Below, in pieces: positions 1 through 6,430 of a DNA stretch of 10,378 nucleotides (position 1 is the first letter of the stretch; every line of letters starts with the position of its first letter). The notes under the pieces were generated by a model. The model did no database searches. It was not told where the DNA came from and saw only the letters and a program-made list of their open reading frames with translations. Position numbers and translations under genes: made by a program. This DNA is from Phycisphaerales bacterium UBA7708 (GTDB lineage Bacteria; Planctomycetota; Phycisphaerae; Sedimentisphaerales; Anaerohalosphaeraceae), in the NCBI GenBank assembly GCA_002482415.1, contig DLFY01000237.1, positions 399 through 10,776 on the forward strand. Reading direction: 5' to 3'.

Positions 1-575
1 TTGTAGGGGAAGTGTTTGTCGAAGGCTTCGAGTTCCTGATTGTCTATCTCGAAAACACGGTCTGCATAAAATTTGCCCGAGATTCCCTGGAGGGCGCCGT
101 CATATAATTCCAGCGCCATGAAGGCATCGAAATTGTCGCCGGTCGGGGTGGTAATGCCGTACTGTTGGGCATTGACAAAACCGAAACGGTGGTAGTATGC
201 CGGGCTGCCGAAAATGATGACGGCCCTGAATCCGAGTGCTTTTGCTTTTTGGATGGAGGCGTTCATGAGCTGGGAGCCAATGCCTTTTTTCTGGCAGGAA
301 GGCAGTACGCCAATCGGCCCCATGCACAAGACCTCGAATTCCTGATTCCGGGCGTTGACCACCTTGGCCCTGGAGTACATGATATTGCCGACAATGGTAT
401 CCCCATCGCAGGCCACGAGGCTCAGATCCCTGATAAAGGCGGGCACGTCTCTGATTTTGTGAACGATCAAATGCTCGCTGCATCCGGGGTGATATAAATC
501 CCAGAATGCTTCGCGCGTCAAATGCTCGACAGGGCTGTAATCCCGGGCCTCTTCCACTCTGATTGAAATCGTCAT
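1..575 (-). CDS. GNAT family N-acetyltransferase, YhbS-like (3' end cut by window edge)
   Basis: This is a GCN5-related N-acetyltransferase, expected to transfer an acetyl group from acetyl-CoA to an amine; the substrate cannot be told. The frame gives 191 residues starting MTISIRVEEARDY and stays open to base 1. The acetyl-CoA loop is seen as QKKGIG at residues 95-100, after the beta strand VLCMGPIGVLP. It is followed by SPAYYHRFGF (124-133), the conserved 'YY-x-RFGF' block, and a C-terminal part (GITTPTGDNFDAFMALEL, then GISGKFY) typical of a cytosolic GNAT subfamily in which proteins end about FDK-x-FPPKEK. The reading stops at FDKHFPY, so only a few residues should be missing. The start is supported by GAGGA 5 nt before the ATG. 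It lies on the same strand as the PEP-CTERM gene but is separated from it by a terminator and has its own promoter candidate, so it is probably an independent gene unrelated to the sigma cluster. Confidence 0.88.
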   Translation of the reverse strand, partial: MTISIRVEEARDYSPVEHLTREAFWDLYHPGCSEHLIVHKIRDVPAFIRDLSLVACDGDTIVGNIMYSRAKVVNARNQEFEVLCMGPIGVLPSCQKKGIGSQLMNASIQKAKALGFRAVIIFGSPAYYHRFGFVNAQQYGITTPTGDNFDAFMALELYDGALQGISGKFYADRVFEIDNQELEAFDKHFPY

Positions 576-622
576 TGATATCCTCGTATATTCTATTTGC
601 GTGTTTGAGATATTTTCTGAAT

Positions 623-650
623 ATTATCCATTGACTGTCGGAATAATCAA
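623..650 (-). promoter_or_regulatory. Candidate sigma-70 promoter for the GNAT gene
   Basis: Read on the minus strand there is TTGATT (650-645), a 16-nt spacer, then GATAAT (628-623). These match 4/6 and 5/6 of the vegetative consensus. Transcription would begin near 616, about 40 nt before the GNAT start, and downstream of the terminator that closes the preceding gene. Evidence is motif match and position only. Confidence 0.4.
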
Positions 651-699
651 GAATGATTCGGGGAAAAATCACGCGAGCCCCCCTGCTGCATAAAATAAC

Positions 700-736
700 A
701 AAAAAAGGTACTGCACCCATTCGAATGCAGTACCTT
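700..736 (-). terminator. Intrinsic terminator after the PEP-CTERM gene
   Basis: A perfect 11-bp inverted repeat (705-715 against 726-736, AAGGTACTGCA and its complement) encloses a 10-nt loop. On the minus strand the stem is followed by a run of seven T (706-700), then G and a further T-rich stretch. This is a classical Rho-independent terminator about 40 nt after the stop codon of the PEP-CTERM gene. On the plus strand no T-run follows the stem, so it acts in one direction only. Confidence 0.9.
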
Positions 737-776
737 GCCATCGTATCGCGATAAAATGTCAAAAAGTAAAAAAAGC

Positions 777-1415
777 TTAAGCCTGGCGTTTACGCAGCAG
801 CAGCGCACCCAGACCCACCAAAACCATGGTCGCGGGTTCGGGGATGATCTGGACGTTATCGATTACCGGCCATTCTGCACCGCTGTCAAACATAAGGAAG
901 AGCTCGGTTCCCGCGGGGACTCCGACGCTTAACGCAGCTATATCGGTGAACATTACACCACCGCCCAGACTAGCAGGTGTGGTATACGATGCCGTGTCGA
1001 GCAGGGTGAGGCCAGCGGCACGGATATCGATACCGTCACCCCCGACAAACACGCCATTGCCGGCATAGAGGGAGACAACTACAGTATCAATTCTTCCTGC
1101 GCCGGTGTCATTGGGCTGACCCCAGTCGAACTTGACACCAATCGAAGCCTCACCGGCTGAAAGACCGATGCTCTGATAGAGATACCCAACTCCCATGCCA
1201 CTTAAGACCACTTGATTGGTTCCGTTTGTTGTGATCCAGGAAGCATTGGTCTGCCATGCACCTTCCCAAAAACCGCCGGTGTTATTGTCATACCAGCCGG
1301 TGACGTCGGGGAGATTTTCTCCGCCGCCGGCTTCAAAGTCACCATTGTTGATCGACAATGCCTGCGTCATAGAGACCAGGCACATGCACATTAGTGCCAA
1401 TACTACTTTTTTCAT
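777..1415 (-). CDS. Secreted PEP-CTERM sorting domain protein
   Basis: A 212-residue exported protein with no recognised enzymatic domain. It starts with a signal peptide (MKKVVLALMCMCLVSMTQA, residues 1-19). The mature part opens SINNGDFEAGGG and later VTGWYDN, the 'NGDFE...GW' opening seen in many beta-sandwich, carbohydrate-binding-like PEP-CTERM proteins. The rest is rich in Gly, Thr and Val and predicted to be mostly beta. The tail has PEPAT, a hydrophobic stretch (MVLVGLGALLL) and the basic end RKRQA, the exosortase-recognised PEP-CTERM signal for processing and delivery to the cell surface. The start at 1415 is chosen over an upstream in-frame ATG at 1460 because GGAGG (1424-1428) lies 8 nt before it and the signal peptide starts there. 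It is the last gene before the terminator at 700-736 and shares its leader with the LamG gene upstream. No exosortase is in the window. A surface or matrix role is inferred. Confidence 0.85.
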   Translation of the reverse strand: MKKVVLALMCMCLVSMTQALSINNGDFEAGGGENLPDVTGWYDNNTGGFWEGAWQTNASWITTNGTNQVVLSGMGVGYLYQSIGLSAGEASIGVKFDWGQPNDTGAGRIDTVVVSLYAGNGVFVGGDGIDIRAAGLTLLDTASYTTPASLGGGVMFTDIAALSVGVPAGTELFLMFDSGAEWPVIDNVQIIPEPATMVLVGLGALLLRKRQA

Positions 1416-1438
1416 CTTACAATCCTCCACAATATTAA
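1412..1438 (-). promoter_or_regulatory. Leader and ribosome binding site of PEP-CTERM gene, shared with LamG gene
   Basis: On the minus strand this reads TTAATATTGTGGAGG, three variable bases, then GTAAGATGA, with the start codon inside the last block. The same 27 nt occur at 3766-3792 in front of the LamG gene, identical at 24 positions; only the three bases between Shine-Dalgarno and GTAAG differ. GGAGG to ATG spacing is 8 nt in both. Farther upstream both leaders also carry GAATGT (1453-1458 here) and a TGTAA-ATGG-like block (1464-1471 here). Confidence 0.7.
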
Positions 1439-1542
1439 AGTTTAATTTTGTTACATTCACCCACCATTACATACCCGTTTTATGATGCTGACTTGATTTC
1501 ACTCTCCTTTCCGCAGCATTCTATCCCTGTCTGTTAAATACA

Positions 1543-1576
1543 GGTTTCCGGACACCCTGTCGGATGCCCGGAAACC
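1543..1576 (-). other. Stem-loop 3' of the LamG gene, no U-tract
   Basis: GGTTTCCGG (1543-1551) pairs perfectly with CCGGAAACC (1568-1576), with partial extra pairing inside the loop. It starts about 30 nt after the LamG stop codon. No T-run follows on either strand, so it is not a standard intrinsic terminator. It could slow 3' decay or mark a processing site between the LamG and PEP-CTERM messages. Confidence 0.45.
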
Positions 1577-1606
1577 ATGATATCACAACATTACAAATAA
1601 ACCAGA

Positions 1607-3769
1607 TTATTCGACAGGATAGATACGGAAGCTGTCCAGCCATTCGGAGGCAAACATCGCAAAGTCCGCCAGGTCCACCTGACAATTGTTGTCGAAGTCA
1701 TAAGCCAGGTTGTTCAGTTCGTTATTGCATATCCAGTCGCCTTTGATCCCCAGGTAGTCCTGGGCAATCTGTTCGGTGGTGCGGGCGTAGTTGTAGATCC
1801 GGATGTCATCCATCAGGCCATTGAAGTAGGGGTCGACAAACTGGCTCTTGCCGATATAGTTCAGGGTTGCAGCCACATCGCGCGGATTGAGAGTCACTGA
1901 CGCATTGGACGCAGCCAGTGCACCGTTGACATAGAGTCGGGCGGTATTTCCGTTTAGCGTTACCGCAATGTGCGTCCACTGGCCGGTCGGAAGCATCGCG
2001 GTCTGAACAATCTGTTCTGCTCCGGTTGTTGTGATGGCAAAACGCAGGTTGGTGCCGGCGGCATTGGGAGACAGGAACATGTACTGGGTTGTATTGTTGC
2101 CGAAATCGAAGAGCCGCTGCCAGATTCCACCGCCGTTCCAGTAGGCCCACAGCGAAATGGTAATATCATCATAATTTGCAGCGCCGGTTTTAAGGGCCGC
2201 ATACTGCGCCCAGGTGTTCGGGTCGGCGGAGCTGGTGTTATTGAACAGCAGACCATTGCCGCCAAGCTCCGGCACGCCGGCGGTCAGGACCGGCAGATCC
2301 GTGCCCGCATCGTCACTGGCCAGAGTCATATCATAGCCATCGATGGCATCGGAGATGATATTATCCGTGACGGCCTCCAGCGTATAGTGCGAGGTCAGGC
2401 GGCGTGTCATCACACGTCCCGGTCCGGAGTCCCGATTGGATGCTGAACTGGGCAGGTTATTGCTGCCGACACAATAGTAGTATCCTTCGTCTGCCAACTG
2501 AACGTCCTTGATCGTCAAGGTATTGGTCGTCACGCCGTCGTAATCCGCGCCGTTGGCCAACTGCGTATCGGGTGTGCCGATTTTGAACCATTGATATGCG
2601 GTCACCGAGGTTCCGGTCACGGTCAGGACCGCAGTGCTTCCTGTATCCACAACCGTCAGCGCCGGGGTTACGGCACTGATTGAGGCATTTGCCGCTACGG
2701 TTTTAAAACTCCAAACCGGTCCGGGAACCAGGAACAAATCCGTTGCGCCCGGGGCGGTGTTGGGTTCATAGGCATCCACCCGCCAATAATAGGTTTTATC
2801 ATTCAGCAGTGTTCCCGGATCGTAAGTGAGTGTCGCTGCCGGCGCCTGTGAGAGCTTTTTGTAGGCCGGATTCGAAGTCAGATTCGGGTCATTTTCAGGG
2901 CCGAAATATAAATCGATCTTGCTGATAGTCGCATTGTTAATCATCCAGGACAAGTCCTGATCAACAGGGACGCTCACCGCAGCATTTTTCGGCGCGGTGT
3001 ACATAAAATCGGGCAGGACATCGTTAAAGGCTGTTCCCCAGCGAATTTCATCCCACATGGCGGAGTTGCCATCATAGTCCGAGACAGACAGGCGGTCAAA
3101 TTTGATGGTTTTGCCCGAAACGGTGGTCCCCGGGGTTGCCTCGGAGACCGGATCGATCCACACGGTTACGCTGTCGGCCCCTGCCGCGGCGCTCAGATTG
3201 AATCGAACCACGAACAGATGTACCGCCGTGTCGGCGGCCACGCCGGTGCTGGTGTAGGCTTCATTCACACCGAAATTATACTGAGTCCCCGACAGCCCTC
3301 CGTTTTGCGTGAGGCCGGCTGTGAAATTGCGGTTGGCATCTGCCGTATTGGAATTGTAAAGATCCAGCATCTGATAGGTTGTTGCACCGGTTTCCTGGCC
3401 GCTCTTGAACAGCCAGCTCAAATACCGTGTACCGGCAGTCGCATCCGTAACGGCAAGCGTACTATCCAGCAGACGATAGACTCGACCGCTGTATGGCTGA
3501 GTGATTTCCACGCCGGCAATGTTGGGCACCCCAATGCTGTCACCTCGCGCAGCACCGTATGCCAGTGAGCCGGGCTGAATAATGGCCTGCTGGTCACCCC
3601 AGTCAACCCGTGTCCAGTCTCCGGTATAGCCGGCAACGGCGGGTGACGGAAGACTCTCATCGATCTGCGTTCCGACAGTGTACCCGGAAAAACTTTCGTA
3701 ACTCAGTAATTCCGCCCGGGTTAGCGATGCCACACAAAGACTAATCAATACAACCATTGTTTTTCTCAT
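1607..3769 (-). CDS. Secreted LamG/Ig-like protein with dockerin-like C-terminus
   Basis: A 720-residue exported multidomain protein, probably binding glycans or attached to the cell surface; no catalytic site is seen. Residues 1-19 (MRKTMVVLISLCVASLTRA) are a signal peptide. About 20-255 resembles a concanavalin-like beta-sandwich. About 258-358 is a fibronectin-III-like segment ending TYYWRVDAY...VWSFKTV. About 362-450 is an Ig-like domain with W394 and DEGYYYCVGSN (Cys 433), although the usual first Cys is absent. About 460-672 is a LamG domain (ITISLWAYW, GQWTHIAVTLNGNTARLYVNG, GLMDDIRIYNYART). The tail YDFDNNCQVDLADFAMFASEWL (given here by key residues D711-like acidic loop, C, V-D, A-D-F, W-L) is the single calcium-loop dockerin-like motif frequent in Phycisphaerae. 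No PEP-CTERM tail is present. The start at 3769 is preferred to an upstream in-frame ATG at 3832 because GGAGG lies 8 nt before it and the signal peptide begins there. It lies 85 nt after the FecR gene. Confidence 0.85.
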   Translation of the reverse strand: MRKTMVVLISLCVASLTRAELLSYESFSGYTVGTQIDESLPSPAVAGYTGDWTRVDWGDQQAIIQPGSLAYGAARGDSIGVPNIAGVEITQPYSGRVYRLLDSTLAVTDATAGTRYLSWLFKSGQETGATTYQMLDLYNSNTADANRNFTAGLTQNGGLSGTQYNFGVNEAYTSTGVAADTAVHLFVVRFNLSAAAGADSVTVWIDPVSEATPGTTVSGKTIKFDRLSVSDYDGNSAMWDEIRWGTAFNDVLPDFMYTAPKNAAVSVPVDQDLSWMINNATISKIDLYFGPENDPNLTSNPAYKKLSQAPAATLTYDPGTLLNDKTYYWRVDAYEPNTAPGATDLFLVPGPVWSFKTVAANASISAVTPALTVVDTGSTAVLTVTGTSVTAYQWFKIGTPDTQLANGADYDGVTTNTLTIKDVQLADEGYYYCVGSNNLPSSASNRDSGPGRVMTRRLTSHYTLEAVTDNIISDAIDGYDMTLASDDAGTDLPVLTAGVPELGGNGLLFNNTSSADPNTWAQYAALKTGAANYDDITISLWAYWNGGGIWQRLFDFGNNTTQYMFLSPNAAGTNLRFAITTTGAEQIVQTAMLPTGQWTHIAVTLNGNTARLYVNGALAASNASVTLNPRDVAATLNYIGKSQFVDPYFNGLMDDIRIYNYARTTEQIAQDYLGIKGDWICNNELNNLAYDFDNNCQVDLADFAMFASEWLDSFRIYPVE

Positions 3770-3792
3770 CTTACGTACCTCCACAATATTAA
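3766..3792 (-). promoter_or_regulatory. Leader and ribosome binding site of LamG gene, shared with PEP-CTERM gene
   Basis: This is the second copy of the 27-nt leader described at 1412-1438 (24 of 27 identical), placed so that GGAGG (3778-3782) is 8 nt before the LamG start codon. Upstream on the same strand are GAATGT (3792-3797) and TGTAAATGG (3801-3809). A weak vegetative promoter can be drawn in the 85-nt gap as TTGAAT, 17 nt, TGTAAA, but the -10 is only 4/6. Confidence 0.65.
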
Positions 3793-3854
3793 CATTCGAT
3801 CCATTTACACAAAACAATTTACCTATATTCAAGAAACATGCTTAAGCACAAAGT

Positions 3855-5510
3855 TTATTCCAAAACCAACGCGGGTTCAGCAAATACACACCAGTCACAG
3901 GAGATGGCACGGGTATAGAAACTGGCAGGATCGTCCGGATCGCCGCCATCGGTGGTCACCAGGGTCAGAAAACGATCCGTTTCTTTGAGTTCCACAGAAA
4001 CCTCTTTCAACATTCCCTTTTCCCGGACATACCTATTGCTATACCGGACTTTTCCATCCACCAGCACCCAGAAATCCGCATTGCAGGGATAAGGCTCATC
4101 CAGGTCGGCAATGCCGCATTGAGCCATAAAACGTACCAGGGAATTACCCTGATAGCAGCGGCGCACGGCGTCGAGGTCGAGGGTAATCCCGAGGTTGGTA
4201 TGCATTACCATGCAGGGCCGCTGTCCTTGTCCATACACCTGTCCATTGAACCGTATCGTCCCCTGTCGTAAATCCGTGGTATAAAGTCCCGGTTCGGGAT
4301 TGACTACAATTTGATAATCAAATAATCCGCTTGTCGGCGGGCATTCATCGAATACATCCCCCCGACTGCTGACGATTTGCGGAGCACGACCATCCGGCGC
4401 AAAGACACCGTCAACAAACGGATTATCCGAAAGCCGGAGATAGTCTCTGGATGTCAAAAACGTACCATCGAGGGCGGTTGTTATGCCCCGTGTCGGATGG
4501 AGCATTATCGTTGACTGCTCCTCCAAACCATTGCCTCCTCCAATCAAATTTGTCAGGTCCAGCTTCTGGCCCCGCCAGATGAGGTTTGTTTTGGAATCGA
4601 TGGCCCTGACAAAACCGTCTTTTTTCAAATGAATGTCGCGAGCCTGCCCGTCTGCGCTGATTTCGCGGGCTTGTCCGCCGATGACGCCGATATTCTGAAT
4701 GCTATTATTCACGGTGGCCGTCGCGGTGGTTTTGCCTTTGAAGACATGCAGTTCGGTCTTGTTCAGGGTGTCGGCATACACCCCGAATTCCGTGCCCAAG
4801 TCCACGATTTTCGTATTGCGTGTGAGGACGGAAAAGCCCTTTCCGGCCTCCGAAACCCTGGCGAAAAGACGTCCATGGTCCAGACGGATGGCATCGGACG
4901 ATTGAATCTGGTATTCAGCGGGGGCTTCAATCAGGACTTCGACATCGTTATCGTAGAGCAATTTTACGATGCCCCGGGTCAGGATAACGGGGGGCTGTGC
5001 CGTCTGAAGGCGCACCCCCGGCGACAGTATGGTATCGGCATTGAAGCTCTGGGCATCCACTGCATCGGTCAGCGTGGCAACTTCCATGGCGACGGGCTTG
5101 ACATAGATATAAATCAGTACCATTAGTAACGCCGCACAGGAAACCAGCACGGTCATCAGCGGGGTTTTACTGATTTTGGCGGCGCGGGCCTGTTCGATTC
5201 CGGCGGCCGGTTTCGGATGGTCTTCGATGCCGTTTTTGGGAATCTCAACGCCCGGGGCGGTCATTTCGTATTCGGCGAATTCCTGCAAGACAAGAACACT
5301 GTCCGAGGCGCACTGACGACCGCGTTCCCGAAGCAGCGGACCGGTTTTTGAAAAGGCAAAATGCAATCTGACGCAGGATACATAATATGCGGCACACTGT
5401 GAGTCGCCGGCAAGGAGCTGATTGAGCTGCTGTATCTCGGCCTGGTCAATCGTCCCTTCGAGGGATTTATTGACCAGTTCATGAATCAGCAATTCTGCAG
5501 TTTTATCCAT
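3855..5510 (-). CDS. FecR-like transmembrane protein with C-terminal NPCBM-like domain
   Basis: A 551-residue single-pass membrane protein, the likely partner of the ECF sigma factor encoded just before it. Residues 1-60 are helical (ELLIHELVNKSLEGTIDQAE, then QLLAGDSQCAAYYVSCVRLHFAF), the pattern found at the cytoplasmic N-terminus of planctomycete FecR proteins. A membrane helix spans about 118-137 (LMTVLVSCAALLMVLIYIYV). A FecR domain follows at about 145-280, with the hallmark KIVDLGTEFGVY (234-245) and ELHVFKGK. Residues about 430-545 resemble an NPCBM carbohydrate-binding domain (GITLDLDAVRR, CGIADL, ADFWVLVDGKVRYSN, LKETDRFLTLVTTDGGD), which should lie outside the membrane. The ATG at 5510 is 2 nt after the sigma stop with GGGAG 8 nt upstream, inside the sigma gene. 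A GTG at 5525 would overlap the sigma gene by 13 nt and lacks a better site. Translational coupling is likely. Anti-sigma or signal-relay function is inferred from the FecR family; the ligand is unknown. Confidence 0.85.
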   Translation of the reverse strand: MDKTAELLIHELVNKSLEGTIDQAEIQQLNQLLAGDSQCAAYYVSCVRLHFAFSKTGPLLRERGRQCASDSVLVLQEFAEYEMTAPGVEIPKNGIEDHPKPAAGIEQARAAKISKTPLMTVLVSCAALLMVLIYIYVKPVAMEVATLTDAVDAQSFNADTILSPGVRLQTAQPPVILTRGIVKLLYDNDVEVLIEAPAEYQIQSSDAIRLDHGRLFARVSEAGKGFSVLTRNTKIVDLGTEFGVYADTLNKTELHVFKGKTTATATVNNSIQNIGVIGGQAREISADGQARDIHLKKDGFVRAIDSKTNLIWRGQKLDLTNLIGGGNGLEEQSTIMLHPTRGITTALDGTFLTSRDYLRLSDNPFVDGVFAPDGRAPQIVSSRGDVFDECPPTSGLFDYQIVVNPEPGLYTTDLRQGTIRFNGQVYGQGQRPCMVMHTNLGITLDLDAVRRCYQGNSLVRFMAQCGIADLDEPYPCNADFWVLVDGKVRYSNRYVREKGMLKEVSVELKETDRFLTLVTTDGGDPDDPASFYTRAISCDWCVFAEPALVLE

Positions 5511-5512
5511 TG

Positions 5513-6061
5513 TTACCGCTCCCACGCTTTGAGAGTCTGGGAGGTGCAGTCATGCAGTGTGTGCTGAATCCGGGCCAACATCCTGTAGGTATCCCGAATG
5601 GAACGGCCGATTTTTTGGGAAATTTCATGCACCTTGAAATTTTGCTCATATTTCAACAGCATTAACTGCCTGCTCTGGCTGCCTAATTTCTCGAAACAAT
5701 GCAGCAGCGCATCGATATAGGAATTCGTTTTGGGTGTCTCCGAGTCGGCAACCTGCATCGATATGGCTTCGATGGCACTGCTGTCAAACCGGACGACTCC
5801 GGCCTGCTGGCTTTCGTGGAATTTGTAGAGGTTATATCGGGCAATTTTGATCCCCCAGGCCGCAAAATTGGTTCCGGGTTCAAATTCATCAAACTTGCGC
5901 CACATAATAATCATGGTTTCCTGGAGAATGTCCTCGGCCCTGGCAAAATTCGGCAGGAATGTCAGGATAAATCCGAAAATACGATCTTCGCTGGTCCTGA
6001 ATAGATTCAGGAACTCCTCGTATTTCGACATATTCTGGCTGTTTTCAGTATTATTCATCAT
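5513..6061 (-). CDS. ECF-type RNA polymerase sigma factor, Rhodopirellula/Verrucomicrobium family
   Basis: A 182-residue cytoplasmic sigma-70 family factor that should direct RNA polymerase to its own promoter set. Region 2 covers about 13-82: FRTSEDRIFGFILTFLPN, AEDILQETMIIMWRKFDEFEPG and TNFAAWGIKIARYNLYKF carry the core-binding and -10 recognition helices. A short linker follows. Region 4 covers about 115-170: CFEKLGSQSRQLMLLKYEQ, then the helix-turn-helix HEISQKIGRSIRDTYRMLARI for -35 recognition. The length is right for an ECF factor with no extra domain. Two adjacent ATG codons (6061 and 6058) follow a GAGG. The second has the more usual spacing (7 nt rather than 4), so the true start may be 6058; a stop codon lies just upstream of both. 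The FecR gene follows 2 nt after the stop, the expected regulatory pair. Targets are not identifiable directly; the two secreted protein genes downstream are candidates. Confidence 0.93.
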   Translation of the reverse strand: MMNNTENSQNMSKYEEFLNLFRTSEDRIFGFILTFLPNFARAEDILQETMIIMWRKFDEFEPGTNFAAWGIKIARYNLYKFHESQQAGVVRFDSSAIEAISMQVADSETPKTNSYIDALLHCFEKLGSQSRQLMLLKYEQNFKVHEISQKIGRSIRDTYRMLARIQHTLHDCTSQTLKAWER

Positions 6062-6131
6062 CGATCCTCAACAGTCTATGGGATACCCCTTCCAAAGCTG
6101 ATTTTGTGCCAAAATAATTTTGATTTTTCAA

Positions 6132-6160
6132 ATTATATCCGAAATCGGTGCTGCAACACA
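6132..6160 (-). promoter_or_regulatory. Candidate promoter for the sigma/FecR genes
   Basis: The minus strand carries a perfect TATAAT (6137-6132) about 70 nt before the sigma start. The hexamer 17 nt upstream is TGTGTT (6160-6155), a poor -35, so this promoter would need an activator or an alternative sigma factor, or the TATAAT is accidental in AT-rich DNA. Confidence 0.3.
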
Positions 6161-6320
6161 GATTCAAATTTCTTTCAATCCGACGATGCTCGCCATATAT
6201 TGCTGAACGGAAATGATATTGGCCGGACTATTTATTTGAAGGGGATGTCATAGAAATCCAGGTTAGAGGTCCCCATTTCAGGGCTACTAATGATATTGCA
6301 GATGAAATAGCTCAAATCGC

Positions 6321-6349
6321 TTGCCCGTGATACCGAGCGGGGATATAAT
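6321..6349 (+). promoter_or_regulatory. Sigma-70 type promoter for the HzsA-like operon
   Basis: TTGCCC (6321-6326), a spacer of exactly 17 nt, and a perfect TATAAT (6344-6349). Transcription would start near 6356, giving a leader of about 75 nt to the GTG at 6431. The leader begins with a small hairpin (CGGGG/CCCCG, 6357-6373). This is the strongest vegetative promoter match I find in the window. Confidence 0.6.
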
Positions 6350-6430
6350 CAAGGGCCGGGGTTGGGTGCCCCGATCGAGGGCTGTCTGGATAATCGCGGA
6401 CGGCATCAGGAATGAAAACCAGGATTAATC

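Larger units (their letters stand above)
6062..6430. other. Divergent intergenic region between sigma/FecR cluster and HzsA-like operon
   Basis: 369 nt without a convincing gene. It holds promoter candidates facing both ways (6132-6160 leftward, 6321-6349 rightward), a small GGGG/CCCC hairpin at 6357-6373 just downstream of the rightward start point, and a 10-nt direct repeat AATGATATTG (6212-6221 and 6289-6298). The centre (about 6160-6320) shows nothing else recognisable. Both transcription units begin here, so any operator linking them would be in this stretch. Confidence 0.6.

Noticed and set aside
100..762. A 220-codon open frame on the minus strand overlapping the acetyltransferase
   Set aside because: It is out of frame with the GNAT reading, which carries the recognisable acetyl-CoA loop and a proper ribosome binding site. 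The 220-codon product is rich in Arg, His and Gln with no family features.
3839..3848. Perfect 10-bp palindrome TGCTTAAGCA just after the FecR stop codon
   Set aside because: It has no loop for a terminator hairpin and no T-run, and a 10-bp palindrome is short enough to arise by chance; there is no second copy to suggest an operator.
5511..5525. GTG start at 5525 for the FecR protein, overlapping the sigma gene
   Set aside because: The ATG at 5510 has GGGAG at 8 nt, the same spacing seen at the other well-supported starts here, and avoids the overlap.
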